DNA of 64,000 bases, from the NCBI GenBank assembly GCA_903844735.1, contig CAIMUX010000003.1, positions 36,207-100,206 on the forward strand, given 5' to 3'. Position 1 is the stretch's first letter. Each line of letters starts with the position of its first letter. Below the pieces are notes generated by a model. That model did not search any database, was not told the origin of the DNA, and saw nothing but the letters and a program-made list of their open reading frames with translations. Below, piece by piece: positions 37,508 through 47,139 of this stretch. The position numbers and the translations under genes are program-made. This DNA is from Candidatus Eiseniibacteriota bacterium. Its GTDB lineage: Bacteria; Eisenbacteria; RBG-16-71-46; CAIMUX01.

Positions 37508-38749
37508 ATGCTCAGAAGCTATCTCCTGCTCGCCTGGAAGGTCCTGCGGAGGCGCCCGTTCTTCACCGCAACCAGTCTCTTCGGCATCGCCTTCACGCTT
37601 TCCGTGCTGACCGTGGCCTCGGCCCTCTACGAGAGCATCGCCAACCCCGGCGAGCCGCTCACCCGGGCAGGCCGGGTGCTGGGCGTTTACGACGTGCGGG
37701 GACTCGGCCCGCACATGTGCGTCTTCTCATCTCCGGGTTACGGCCTGCTTGACCGCTGCGCCCGTTCCCTGCCGGGGGCGGAGAAGGTCACCGTCTTCGG
37801 GAAAGGCGAGCCGATGACCTCGTTCCTGGAAGGCCGCAAGATCGTCAGCCAGTTCCGCCGGACGGACGGTGCCTACTGGGAGTTGTTGCAGTTTCGTTTT
37901 CTCGAAGGAGCTCCCTTCACGGCGGATGATGACAGCACCGGGGCTTTCGTCGCCGTGGTGAACGCGACCACGCGCCGGCGTTTCTTCGGCTCGGAACCGG
38001 CCACAGGCAAGTCGATCGTGCTGGGTGGACGGACCTACCGCGTCGTCGGGGTGGTGAAGGACGTTCCGATCACGTGCCCGGAGGGGTACGCCGACGTCTG
38101 GACCCCCATCGGAACGTCGCTGACTCCGGATCGTCAGAAGTCGTACCTCGGCGGGTACCAGTGCCTGGTTCTGGCCCACAGCCGCGCCGACTTCGCCAAC
38201 CTGAGAGCCGAATTCGCCCGGCGCGTCGCCGAGGTGCAGATTCCGGACCAGCAGGAGCTCCAGACCCTCACCGCGGCGCTTGAGTCCCGTCAGGCGTACG
38301 TGGCCCGCGGAACGTTCAACACGGAGATCGGCCGCGACATGTCGGCTCGGCTATCATTCGCCGTCTTCTTTGTCATGCTGCTCTTCATGACGCTGCCCGC
38401 GATCAACCTCGTCAACCTCACCATGAGCCGCGTCCTGGAACGCTCCTCCGAAATCGGAATTCGCCGCGCCTTCGGCGCTTCAGCTCGCTCTCTCATCGGG
38501 CAGTTCCTGGTCGAGAACCTCGTGCTGACCGGGATCGCCGGGATCGCCGGGCTTCTCCTGGCCGCCGTTCTCCTCTCCATCGTCAATCGAAGCGGCCTCG
38601 TCCCCTATGCTCACTTCGGCATCGACCTGCGGGTCTTCCTCGACGGTCTCGCCCTGGCCCTCTTCTTCGGCCTTTGGTCCGGCGTTTACCCGGCCTGGAG
38701 GATGTCCCGGATGGATCCCATCCGCGCCCTGCAAGGGAGGCTCTCATGA
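37508..38749 (+). CDS. ABC transporter permease, FtsX/MacB type (first)
   Basis: 413 residues, start preceded by GAAGGAG. One N-terminal membrane segment is followed by a large periplasmic MacB-PCD-like domain (about 50-270), then three membrane segments with the cytoplasmic LERSSEIGIRRAFGASARSLIGQF coupling helix typical of FtsX domains, ending WRMSRMDPIRALQG. It shares a four-base overlap with the second permease. Substrate unknown; related operons export peptides, lipids or antibiotics. Confidence 0.92.
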   Translation: MLRSYLLLAWKVLRRRPFFTATSLFGIAFTLSVLTVASALYESIANPGEPLTRAGRVLGVYDVRGLGPHMCVFSSPGYGLLDRCARSLPGAEKVTVFGKGEPMTSFLEGRKIVSQFRRTDGAYWELLQFRFLEGAPFTADDDSTGAFVAVVNATTRRRFFGSEPATGKSIVLGGRTYRVVGVVKDVPITCPEGYADVWTPIGTSLTPDRQKSYLGGYQCLVLAHSRADFANLRAEFARRVAEVQIPDQQELQTLTAALESRQAYVARGTFNTEIGRDMSARLSFAVFFVMLLFMTLPAINLVNLTMSRVLERSSEIGIRRAFGASARSLIGQFLVENLVLTGIAGIAGLLLAAVLLSIVNRSGLVPYAHFGIDLRVFLDGLALALFFGLWSGVYPAWRMSRMDPIRALQGRLS

Positions 38750-39945
38750 TCCGTCACCTGATCCGGTTGACCTGGAACCGGCGGCGCACCTACCCCCTGC
38801 TCATCGCCGAGATCACGATCTCCTTTCTGGTCGTCCTGGTGGTGGTATCGTCGGCCGCGACCTTTCTTCGCCGTTATCGTCTTCCCATGGGGTTTGACCC
38901 GCGCAACGTGTGGGCCGTGACTTGTGATGTGAATGCCTCCGGTTTCTTCGACGAAAGGAGTCAGGAAGAGCACGAACGCCAACTCCTGCTGCTGAGAGAG
39001 GTGCGGGGCCTTCCGGAGGTGGCGCACGCGTCGTATGTGTTCTCCGCTCCATACGGCCCGCACTCCAGCACTACGACGCTGGACAAGGAAAAGGACCTCT
39101 CGGTCGAAACCAACGTGGCGGGCGATGACGCGCTGGCGACTCTGGGCCTGCGCCTGGTGGAGGGCCGCTGGTTTGAGCCCGGTGACGGACAACTGAACAT
39201 CGAACCGATCGTCATCGACCAGCGGATGCGCCGGCTCGTCTTCAGAGACGGAAAGGCTGTCGGCGAGGAATGGGCCGAAACCAACGACGAACGGAGCAGG
39301 AAGCACCTGGTCATCGGGGTCCTGGAAGCGTTTCGGCGGGGCGGGGAGTTGAAGGAACCCTTGCCCTATTTCTTCTACCGGGACCATCCGGAGAAGGCTT
39401 CCAGCCTGCCGCTCAAGACATTGGTGATTCGTCTCCGTCCCGGCACGCCCACCGCCTTCGAGGAGACGCTCATCAGCCGCCTGCGAGCCCTGGCCCCCGC
39501 CTGGTCCTTCACGGTCGAACCGCTGACGGAAGCCCGCCGGAGGCATCTCCAGGAAATGACTACTCCCCTGCTGATCGGAGGGCTCCTGGCCGGTTCGCTC
39601 CTGCTCATGGTCGCCTTGGGACTGGTGGGTGTACTTTGGCAGACGATCATCCGCCGGACCCACGAGATCGGCATCCGCCGGTCCCTCGGGGCAACCGCGG
39701 GAGACATCCAGCGCCAGATTGTCGGGGAGGTCATGGTGGTGACCAGCCTGGGGCTCGCCTTGGGGTTCGCGCTGGCGCTGCAGGCGCCGCTGCTGCCCCC
39801 GGTGCGGGCGCTGGGACTGCACTTCTACGGACTCTGTGTGGTTCTGGCGGCCGCCGGCATCTATGCCCTGAACTTCCTCTGCGCGATGTATCCGAGCCGT
39901 CTCGCCGCCAAGGTTGTGCCGGCCGACGCTCTGCGCTATGAGTGA
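38746..39945 (+). CDS. ABC transporter permease, FtsX/MacB type (second)
   Basis: 399 residues from the ATG overlapping the previous stop (ATGA). Same layout as its neighbour: N-terminal segment (YPLLIAEITISFLVVLVVVSS), periplasmic domain, three C-terminal segments with RTHEIGIRRSLGATAGDIQRQIV and a final MYPSRLAAKVVPADALRYE. It is clearly diverged from the first permease, so a heterodimer is likely. Three bases separate its stop from the response regulator start. Confidence 0.92.
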   Translation: MIRHLIRLTWNRRRTYPLLIAEITISFLVVLVVVSSAATFLRRYRLPMGFDPRNVWAVTCDVNASGFFDERSQEEHERQLLLLREVRGLPEVAHASYVFSAPYGPHSSTTTLDKEKDLSVETNVAGDDALATLGLRLVEGRWFEPGDGQLNIEPIVIDQRMRRLVFRDGKAVGEEWAETNDERSRKHLVIGVLEAFRRGGELKEPLPYFFYRDHPEKASSLPLKTLVIRLRPGTPTAFEETLISRLRALAPAWSFTVEPLTEARRRHLQEMTTPLLIGGLLAGSLLLMVALGLVGVLWQTIIRRTHEIGIRRSLGATAGDIQRQIVGEVMVVTSLGLALGFALALQAPLLPPVRALGLHFYGLCVVLAAAGIYALNFLCAMYPSRLAAKVVPADALRYE

Positions 39946-39948
39946 TGC

Positions 39949-41334
39949 ATGATCCTCATCGTCGATGACGACCATTCGGTCCTGGCTTCCATGGAGCTGC
40001 TCTTCAAGCAGCACGGGCGGCCAAGCCGGGGCGTGCGCTCTGCGGAGGAGGCGCTGACCGCGCTGGAAGCCGGCGGGTGTGATCTGGTCATCCAGGACAT
40101 GAACTTCTCCCGCGAGACTAACGGCGAAGAAGGTCTGGCTCTGTTGAAGAGGATCCGGCAGCGGCACCCGCTCCTTCCGGTCATCCTCATCACCGCATGG
40201 GGAAACATCTCGCTGGCCGTGGCCGGGATGAAGGCCGGCGCCGCGGATTTCATCACGAAGCCATGGTCGAACGCGCAGATCACGCAGGCGGTGGAGACGG
40301 CCTTGCGGCTGGTCGAGAGCGGAGCCCGGGGCGGGCCGCCAAACGCGGTGCCGGATCGCGCCGCCCTCGACCGCCAGTTCGACTTCTCCATGATCACCGG
40401 GGAAGACCCGGCAATGCTGCGCGTCCTGGACTTGGTCGGCAGGGTCGCCCCGACCAACGCGAGCGTGCTCATCTCCGGGGAGAGCGGGACCGGCAAGGAG
40501 CTGATCGCCGAGGCGTTGCACCGCAACAGTCCCCGCCGCAACCAGCCCTTCGTGAAGGTGAACCTGGGCGGCATCTCTTCGAGCCTTTTCGAGAGCGAGA
40601 TGTTCGGACATGTCAAGGGCGCCTTCACCGACGCCCACCACGCGCGGCAGGGGCGGTTCGAGCTGGCCCACGGCGGCACGATCTTTCTCGACGAGATCGG
40701 AGACCTCGAGCTCGGTTCCCAGGTCAAACTGCTGCGGATCCTCCAGGACCGCACCTTCGAGGTGCTGGGCTCGAGCGACGCGCGCGCGGTGGATGTGCGC
40801 GTGATCTCGGCGACCAACCGCGACCTGACTCGCCTGGTGGACTCTGGCGGCTTTCGGGAGGACCTCCTCTACCGCCTCAACCTGATCAGCGTCCGCCTCC
40901 CGTCCTTGCGGGAACGCCGCGGGGATATCCCGCCTCTGGTCGGGCGGTTCCTGCAGCGGTGCGCCCATAGATACGGGCGCGAGCCTCTCCGGCCGACGGA
41001 TTCCGCCTTGCGCTGGCTGGCGGAGCGCGATTGGCCCGGGAACGTACGGCAGCTCGAGCAGACGCTGGAGCGAGCCGTCCTGGTTGTCCGGGGAGAGTGC
41101 CTGAACCTCGATGACCTTCGTCTTCTGGCCGAACTTGAGACGCGGCCGACGGTCGAGCGTTCCTTGCCCAGCCCCGGATCGATGACCCTGGATGAAATGG
41201 AGCGGGCGATGATCACCACCTGCCTCGCCCACTACCACGGCAACGTCACCCGCGTCGCCGAGGTCCTGGGGTTGAGCCGCGGCGCGCTCTACCGCAGGAT
41301 GGAGAGGTACGGTTTGCACCCAGCAGCATCATGA
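39949..41334 (+). CDS. Sigma-54-dependent response regulator, NtrC family
   Basis: 461 residues. Receiver domain with acidic pocket VDDD, phospho-acceptor Asp50 (VIQDMNF), Thr/Ala pair and Lys in TKPW. AAA+ domain with Walker A GESGTGKE (about 177-184), sigma-54 contact loop GAFTDA (about 224-229, a known natural variant of GAFTGA), Walker B TIFLDEIGDL and arginine fingers. A Fis-type helix-turn-helix ends the protein (VTRVAEVLGLSRGALYRRM). It should activate the sigma-54 promoter upstream of the exporter through the paired palindromes, so the operon would be autoregulated. Confidence 0.95.
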   Translation: MILIVDDDHSVLASMELLFKQHGRPSRGVRSAEEALTALEAGGCDLVIQDMNFSRETNGEEGLALLKRIRQRHPLLPVILITAWGNISLAVAGMKAGAADFITKPWSNAQITQAVETALRLVESGARGGPPNAVPDRAALDRQFDFSMITGEDPAMLRVLDLVGRVAPTNASVLISGESGTGKELIAEALHRNSPRRNQPFVKVNLGGISSSLFESEMFGHVKGAFTDAHHARQGRFELAHGGTIFLDEIGDLELGSQVKLLRILQDRTFEVLGSSDARAVDVRVISATNRDLTRLVDSGGFREDLLYRLNLISVRLPSLRERRGDIPPLVGRFLQRCAHRYGREPLRPTDSALRWLAERDWPGNVRQLEQTLERAVLVVRGECLNLDDLRLLAELETRPTVERSLPSPGSMTLDEMERAMITTCLAHYHGNVTRVAEVLGLSRGALYRRMERYGLHPAAS

Positions 41335-41397
41335 CCGGCCGCGCCCGGAGCGCGTGACGCGACCCGCGCGGCCGCCCCGGAGAAGGAGTGTCCGCCG

Positions 41398-42702
41398 ATG
41401 GGTCTTCGTGGGAGGAGCCTCCTGTACCTGTCCGCGCTCCATGCCGGACTCGCCGGGCTCTGCGTGGTCGTCGCCCGAGATCATCCGGCCCTGATTCTTG
41501 TCCTGGAAGGACTCCTCCTCGCCTCGGCCGTGGCCGGGTACGCCGTGGTCCGCTCGTTCTTCGTTCCCTTGCAGCTCATCCGCACCGGGGCGCAGCTCAT
41601 CGCCGAGCGGGACTTCACTTCGCAGTTCCGTTTCGTGGGCCAGGCGGAGATCGACGATCTGATCCGGCTCTACAACCGGATGATCGAGCGGTTGAGGGAA
41701 GAGCGTCTGAAACTGCGGGAGCAGGAGCAGTTTCTCGGACGTGTTCTCCAAGCCTCACCCGCAGGGGTGCTGACTTTGGACCACGACGGACGGGTCAGCC
41801 AGATGAATCCTAGCGCCGGGAGGCTACTCGGCTTCTCCGAGGAGAAAGCAGCCGGGCGTTCGCTGGCGGAGATGGAGGCCGGACCCGCCCGGGATATGGC
41901 CGCCCTGGGTGTCGGGGAGTCCCGCGTCCTGCACCTCTCGGGCCTGCGCCGTCTGAAGTGCGCCCGCGGCGAGTTCTACGATTGCGGTTTCCCGCGCAGC
42001 TTTTACACCGTGGAGGAGCTGACCGATGAGCTCCGGGCGTCCGAGAAGGAGGCGTACGGAAAGCTGATCCGCCAGATCTCCCACGAGGTCAACAACTCGG
42101 TGGGGGCTGTGTCCTCCCTGCTCGAATCGTGCCGGACCTACGCCGACCAGCTCCAGCCGCCGGACCGGACCGACTTCCTCGGCGCTATCGACGTGGCGGT
42201 GACCCGGATGCACAGCCTCGGGAGCTTCATGAAGGGCTTCGCTGAGGTGGTGCGCCTGCCGGCCCCGCAACGGCGCCCGTGCGATCTTCGCGGGTTGGCC
42301 GAGGAGATAGCCTGCCTGATCCGCCCGCAGGCCGAGAAGCGCGCGATCCGCCTGACCATCTCCTCGGATCCCGGCCTTCCCTCCCTCCTGGCCGACCGGG
42401 ATCAGATGGGGCAGGTGCTTCTCAACCTTCTGGCCAACGCCATGGAAGCGATCGGCGAACACGGTGCGATCACCCTCGAGCTGCGGGGTGAAGAAGAGCG
42501 TGTCGTCCTTCGCCTTCGTGACAGCGGACCGGGGATTCCGCCGGAGGTGCGGTCCAAGCTTTTCACGCCCTTCTTCAGCACCAAGCGCGATGGCCGCGGC
42601 CTGGGGCTGACCATCATCCAGGAGATCCTCAGCAACCACGGCTTCGGATTCGGCTTGGAGAATCGGGCGGAAGGCGGAGCGGAGTTCTTGATTCGGACGT
42701 GA
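41398..42702 (+). CDS. Sensor histidine kinase with PAS domain
   Basis: 434 residues; start preceded by GGAGAAGGAG. Two N-terminal membrane segments with almost no periplasmic loop, a HAMP-like stretch, a PAS domain (LQASPAGVLTLDHDGRVSQM), an H-box with His229 in RQISHEVNNS, N-box NLLANAMEAI, and G-boxes DSGPGIPPE and GRGLGLTII. The short outside loop points to sensing within the membrane or cytoplasm, as in kinases that monitor envelope stress or transporter state. It is the partner of the upstream regulator. Confidence 0.93.
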   Translation: MGLRGRSLLYLSALHAGLAGLCVVVARDHPALILVLEGLLLASAVAGYAVVRSFFVPLQLIRTGAQLIAERDFTSQFRFVGQAEIDDLIRLYNRMIERLREERLKLREQEQFLGRVLQASPAGVLTLDHDGRVSQMNPSAGRLLGFSEEKAAGRSLAEMEAGPARDMAALGVGESRVLHLSGLRRLKCARGEFYDCGFPRSFYTVEELTDELRASEKEAYGKLIRQISHEVNNSVGAVSSLLESCRTYADQLQPPDRTDFLGAIDVAVTRMHSLGSFMKGFAEVVRLPAPQRRPCDLRGLAEEIACLIRPQAEKRAIRLTISSDPGLPSLLADRDQMGQVLLNLLANAMEAIGEHGAITLELRGEEERVVLRLRDSGPGIPPEVRSKLFTPFFSTKRDGRGLGLTIIQEILSNHGFGFGLENRAEGGAEFLIRT

Positions 42703-42960
42703 TGGCGTTCAGGGCCCCTGATTGTCGTTCGGAACCTGCGATCCGGCGTACCCTCAAAGGGGGGCCGCCTCCGGAGGGCGCAGCCCGGATCTGTGACGGT
42801 TCACGAATGACCAGGCAGCGACGTCGCATTCGCCCCCGGAGGTCGGCTACAGTCTTGTCCGGTTGCTCGGAGTCGGGCCTGAGGCGTCCGGCGGCGATGC
42901 TTATCGGCCGCATCGGCTGTTCCATCATGGGTAACGGAAGCGGGGGTGGCGGATGATTCC

Positions 42961-45078
42961 ATGGATAGCGCCGTGGGTATTGAGAGCATGAATACGCGGG
43001 CCCTAGCCGGGGTCCGCGGAGTCCGTGCCGCGCCCCAGCCGCACCGGAACGTCTCCGAAAGGTCTCTCGTGTCGTTCGGGCTGGCAGCCCTGATCGTGAT
43101 GGCTGGACTGCTGGCCTACGCCAACAGCTTTCAGGGATGCTTCGTCCTGGACGATGCCAACGCTATCCTGACCAATCCGGCGCTCAACACCCTCTGGCCG
43201 CCCTGGAAGGCGATGTGGTCGCCAAAGAACACCGCGGTCTCCGGCCGGCCCGTGGTCGGTCTGACCCTGGCAGTCAATTGCGCTCTCGGCAGGGAGACGG
43301 TGTCCGACGCCGGGACACTCAGGGATCGCATGTGGACTCCCCTGGACAACGGTCAGGTCCTCCTGGCCCAGGGATTCCACGTGACCAACCTGCTCATCCA
43401 CCTGCTGGCGGCGCTGACGCTCTTCGGCCTGGTGCGCCGAACACTCCGGGCCAGGCCCCTGGCAGGGCGTTTCGGCGCCACAGCCCTGCCCCTGGCCACG
43501 GCCGTGGCACTCCTATGGGTCGTGCATCCTCTCCACGTCGTCTCCGTCACCTATCTCACCCAGCGGGCGGAATCCCTCATGGGCCTGTTCTACCTGCTGA
43601 CCCTGTACTGCGCCGTCCGCACGTTCGAATCTCCCCGCGTGCGGATTTGGCCCGCCCTGTGCGTGACGGCCTGCCTACTGGGCATGGGCAGCAAAGAAGT
43701 GATGGCCAGCGCGCCCCTGGCGGTGTTGCTTTATGATCGGACCTTTGTTTCCGCTTCCTTCTGGCAGGCACTGCGGTCCAGGCGGCGTTTGTACATTGGC
43801 CTGGCCGCCACCTGGATCTTCCTTCTCGCGCTGATCATCTCGGGCCCACGCGCCGCCTCGGTGGGTTTCCATCGGCCGGAGATGACCGTGCTCGACTACG
43901 TCAGGTTTCAGTTTCCGGCGGTCTTCACGTACCTGCGCCAGGCCTTCTGGCCGCAGAAGCTGATCTTCGACTACGGGCAAGGGCCCGTCCCGGCGTTTTC
44001 CCAGTACGCTCTACCCATGGCGATCGTGATTCTCTTGGTTCTGGCTGTCATCCTCGCCCTGTTCAAGAAGCCGGCGGTGGGATTCGCCGGGGCCTGCTTC
44101 TTCATGATTCTGGCTCCTTCTTCCAGTTTCTTGCCGATCATCACGGAGCGCGTTTCTTACCACCGGATGTATCTGCCCATGGCGGCGGTGACGACAGTGG
44201 TCGTATGCGGAGCCTATGTTCTCGGCCGAACGGTTCTGGGGAAGCTGATCCGGCGGGATGCGGACCGCGTGACGTGGGGTCGGACCTTGGCGGTGGTGGT
44301 TACGCTTGGGGCGGTGGTTGGGCTTGGGAGGGCGACGCGGGAGTTCAACGGGATCTTCGGGAGTGAGCAGGCCCTCTGGGCCGACGTGCTGGCCAAGATG
44401 CCCGGCAACGAAAGGGCGCAGAGCAATTATGGCGCCGTGTTGATGGATGCTGACCGGTTGGACGAGGCCATCCCATTTTTCAAGCAGGCGATCAGCCTCA
44501 AGCCCGACTTCGCCGATGCGTGGAACAACCTAGGCATCGCGACACTCCGGCAGGGCCAGGCCGAGCAGGCCGTGCCTTACTTCAGCGAGGCCATTCGCCT
44601 GAGGCCCGAGGACATCTCGACCAACATGAACATGGGCGCCGCCCTGATCGAGCGCGGCAGATTCGACGAGGCTGTGCCCTACTACGAAAACGTGCTCCGC
44701 AACCAACCGGATTTCACAGCCGCGATGCCCCAGCTCGCCTGGATTCTCGCCACGCACCCGGATCCGAGGGTTCGCAGCGGCAAACGAGCGATGGAAATCG
44801 CCGATCGTCTGTGCCGAGCTGTCCCCGATGACCCCCGTTACATGGTCGCGCTGGCTGCGGCCTACGCGGAGACGGGCGATTGGCAGGCCGCGGTAGACAC
44901 GGGCAGGAGAGCCATCACACTGTGTCAACGGATGCTGGACACCCCGCCTCTGGACCTGCAGCGGCGCAGAGAACTCACCGGCGCCATGACCGTGCTGCCA
45001 TCCCACCTGCGGAGCTACGAGGAGAGACAACCGATCCGGGACGCGTTCCTGGTGCGGCCCTTAGTATCGGAAAACTAA
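42961..45078 (+). CDS. GT-C-like membrane protein with C-terminal TPRs (TMTC/DUF1736-like)
   Basis: About 705 residues; the start is uncertain among the GTG at 42946 and the ATGs at 42961 and 42988. It starts with a membrane segment (LVSFGLAALIVMAGLLAYANS), then FVLDDANAILTNPAL, whose acidic pair in the first outside loop is the expected GT-C catalytic site. WVVHPLHVVSVTYLTQRAE and further membrane segments follow to about residue 470, then four TPR units. TMTC-type proteins in eukaryotes are O-mannosyltransferases; bacterial homologues are mostly uncharacterised. It stands alone, 258 bases after the kinase gene. Confidence 0.85.
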   Translation: MDSAVGIESMNTRALAGVRGVRAAPQPHRNVSERSLVSFGLAALIVMAGLLAYANSFQGCFVLDDANAILTNPALNTLWPPWKAMWSPKNTAVSGRPVVGLTLAVNCALGRETVSDAGTLRDRMWTPLDNGQVLLAQGFHVTNLLIHLLAALTLFGLVRRTLRARPLAGRFGATALPLATAVALLWVVHPLHVVSVTYLTQRAESLMGLFYLLTLYCAVRTFESPRVRIWPALCVTACLLGMGSKEVMASAPLAVLLYDRTFVSASFWQALRSRRRLYIGLAATWIFLLALIISGPRAASVGFHRPEMTVLDYVRFQFPAVFTYLRQAFWPQKLIFDYGQGPVPAFSQYALPMAIVILLVLAVILALFKKPAVGFAGACFFMILAPSSSFLPIITERVSYHRMYLPMAAVTTVVVCGAYVLGRTVLGKLIRRDADRVTWGRTLAVVVTLGAVVGLGRATREFNGIFGSEQALWADVLAKMPGNERAQSNYGAVLMDADRLDEAIPFFKQAISLKPDFADAWNNLGIATLRQGQAEQAVPYFSEAIRLRPEDISTNMNMGAALIERGRFDEAVPYYENVLRNQPDFTAAMPQLAWILATHPDPRVRSGKRAMEIADRLCRAVPDDPRYMVALAAAYAETGDWQAAVDTGRRAITLCQRMLDTPPLDLQRRRELTGAMTVLPSHLRSYEERQPIRDAFLVRPLVSEN

Positions 45079-45162
45079 GACGGCACGGCGTGAAGTGGGT
45101 TACGTGCCCGGTTCACGGCCGGTCTTTGCGGCTCACCGACGACCAACGCCGGCGCCTGGCCG

Positions 45163-45246
45163 TCAGGGGTAGGCAGCTCGGCATCGCAGCAAGGCGCGCA
45201 AGTTGTTGCCGCGGGGCAGTCCTTGATCTAGCAGAAATCTCGTCAT
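45163..45246 (-). pseudogene. Truncated DUF5615-like toxin fragment
   Basis: Its ATG overlaps the stop of the DUF433 gene (ATGA). Residues TRFLLDQGLPRG match the N-terminus of DUF5615 (PIN-like) proteins, the usual partner of DUF433 proteins. The frame then ends after 27 codons, where about 110 would be expected. Reading the other frames downstream shows no clear continuation. The toxin half is probably dead. Confidence 0.65.
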
Positions 45247-45476
45247 GCCGTCCTGAGATCTACGGTTCGATCATCCAGGCAGGCTGCCGAGAACAACAAG
45301 ACTTGGCGAACGTCCTCCTCCTGAAGTTCCGGATACTCTGCGAAGAGGTCCTTTCTCTCGGGATGGGTCGCCACCGCCTCCACCACCCGCCGAACCGTCA
45401 AGCGCATTCCCCGGATGCAAGGCTGGCCGTTCATGATCTCGGGGTCCCTGGTAATCCGATTGAGATCAGTTTCCAT
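45243..45476 (-). CDS. DUF433 antitoxin-like protein
   Basis: 77 residues with ITRDPEIMNGQPCIRGMRLTV, the DUF433 signature, followed by a small helical part (RVVEAVATHPERKDLFAEYPELQEEDVRQVLLFSA). DUF433 proteins are typically paired with DUF5615 as a toxin-antitoxin-like unit. Its 5' end lies inside the degenerate 3' end of the FGE-like pseudogene, which suggests that this unit landed in or replaced the FGE gene end. Its partner is truncated. Confidence 0.85.
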   Translation of the reverse strand: METDLNRITRDPEIMNGQPCIRGMRLTVRRVVEAVATHPERKDLFAEYPELQEEDVRQVLLFSAACLDDRTVDLRTA

Positions 45477-46282
45477 GACTTCGCCCTTTCCTTGCTTGCT
45501 CCGCGAAGATCCCCCGGCGCCACCGTTGGGCCGATCTTCCGCCTACTGATGCTACGCCCGAGATTGTCACCTTCGCGACGTCGTCCTCTACGGTCGATTC
45601 GCTCGGGGCCCGAGGGGGGACCCTGCGGATCCGAGACCAAGCCACTCGGGTAGTCTGCGTACCAGTCCCAGCACCACTCCTGAACATTGCCGTGCATGTC
45701 CCTCAGACCCCAGGCATTCGCAGCTTTACCGCCGCAATCATGCGTCGTGCTCCAGGCATTGCCGCAGTACCAACCTACCTGGTCGAGGTTCGGGTCCAGC
45801 GGTGCGCACGAAGTGCTCATGATGCCCTCGTTGCAGAACGCCGATGTGCTTGTCGCCCGGCAGGCATACTCCCACTCCGATTCGGTCAGGAGGCGATACC
45901 CGTTGGCGGACTGGTTCCAGGTGACCGTAGCGCCGGTGATGTGATTCCCGTCTTGGATCACGCCCGTGATCGCATACGCGGGTGTGTATCCGTCGAGAGT
46001 AGACCTCTGGTTGCAGTAGCTCACGGCGTCATACCAGGTCACCTGCTCGACGGGTTTGCCTGTGCCCGGGGAGCTCGACTCGTTCCAACCCATCACCGCC
46101 TGCCACCCCGATTGGGTCACCTCGTACTTGGAAATATACATCGCATGCGTCAAGGTCACCTGGTGCTGGACCTCGTTGGTTTGCCGCCCCGGCTCACTCA
46201 TCGGGCTGCCCATCGTGAACGTGCCCGCAGGAATCAGGACCATGCCGTCATCGTAGAACGTCAAACTATCAATATCAGCCAA
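45431..46282 (-). pseudogene. FGE/SUMF1-like gene (copy 2), damaged at both ends
   Basis: The central FGE domain is well preserved: GMVLIPAGTFTMGSPMSE, EVTQSGWQAVMGWNES, LLTESEWEYACRA and DMHGNVQEWCWDWY. The C-terminus is lost: after GPPSGPE the expected RVVRGGSW block is deleted and the remaining GDNLG is followed by a shifted frame. At the N-terminus the frame begins with a TTG at 46282 and has no signal or Cys-rich linker. A separate small frame at 46340-46402 looks like the detached lipoprotein signal. Confidence 0.8.
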
Positions 46283-46339
46283 GAAATTGCCTCTCGACGG
46301 TCGCCCCCTTGTAAATCCGCATTCTTCACTCGCCCTGAC

Positions 46340-46402
46340 TCACCGACGCCCCGAACACCGGCACAGGCCGAGGCCCAGAATGAAACCGATAGACCACTTC
46401 AT
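46340..46402 (-). pseudogene. Detached lipoprotein signal peptide of FGE copy 2
   Basis: A 20-codon frame with GGAGAAGGGGGCG upstream starts MKWSIGFILGLGLC and stops soon after. The basic start, hydrophobic core and LGLC lipobox make a credible lipoprotein signal, as expected at the start of the FGE gene that follows. The rest of 46283-46489 shows nothing else. Confidence 0.5.
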
Positions 46403-46489
46403 GATTTCGCCCCCTTCTCCGTTGATGGCCGCTTCTTCAATTCGCCGTGTCCCCGCAGAGGGGATCCCGGATCGAGTCGGTCGGGACAT

Positions 46490-47077
46490 CTACGGCAACA
46501 AGATCATCCGCCGACTCTCGGCAACACCCGGCGCACTGAGCTGATAGAAATAGATCCCGCTGCCGACCTTTTCCCCCGCATCATCGCGGCCATCCCAGCT
46601 CGCGGTATGCCGTCCGGCCGCGCGGGTGTCGTTCACAAGACGGCGGATCTGCCGCCCGTTCACGCCGTAGATCACGAGCTCCACCGGACCGTCCTTGGGC
46701 AGGTCAAAGGCGATGCTCGTCTCGGGCGAGAACGGGTTCGGCTGATTCTGAAAGAGATGGACGGCCTTCACGAGCGCCGCCGCGGCCTGAGGATCGACCA
46801 CTCCGGAGTTGGCCGGGGACCAGAGGAACTCGATCCGTGCGACCGTCGTCGCGCCATAGCGCTCGGTGCCGCCGGCATGCACCACCACCAGCGTGTCACC
46901 CTCGAAGCCGATCCGGTGCAGATCATTGACGGGATAGTTCGCCATCCCGCCCCCGACCAGACGGACCGAGAGCCACGGGACATCCGCGCGCGCCGGGGGT
47001 GCCGCCCAGAGAAAGGCCAGGAGCACCAAGCCCATCCACGCGAGACACAGAACCTGGGACCGTGATGTTCGTCTCAT
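46490..47077 (-). CDS. Secreted FlgD-like-domain protein (copy 1)
   Basis: 195 residues from the ATG at 47077, preceded by GGAGGTG. Signal peptide (VLCLAWMGLVLLAFLWAAPPARA), a short beta-rich domain (WLSVRLVGGGMANYPVNDL ... GDTLVVVHAGG), then a FlgD-Ig-like C-terminal module starting LFQNQPNPFSPETSIAFDLP and ending GSGIYFYQL. It is the complete member of a duplicated pair; copy 2 near 50.5 kb is cut after VIYGVNGR. Each copy lies upstream of an FGE-like gene in the same direction. Expression may depend on a G-tract in the promoter. Confidence 0.82.
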   Translation of the reverse strand: MRRTSRSQVLCLAWMGLVLLAFLWAAPPARADVPWLSVRLVGGGMANYPVNDLHRIGFEGDTLVVVHAGGTERYGATTVARIEFLWSPANSGVVDPQAAAALVKAVHLFQNQPNPFSPETSIAFDLPKDGPVELVIYGVNGRQIRRLVNDTRAAGRHTASWDGRDDAGEKVGSGIYFYQLSAPGVAESRRMILLP

Positions 47078-47139
47078 CGTCACCTCCGGTGAAAAAAAAG
47101 AAGCCGCCGCGCCGGATCGCAATCCGGTATGAGCATTGG

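Noticed and set aside
38686..41319. An 877-codon open frame on the minus strand through the permease and regulator genes
   Set aside because: It is antisense to genes with complete FtsX and NtrC motifs, is rich in Arg/Gln/His as expected for a high-GC shadow, and has no motif of its own.
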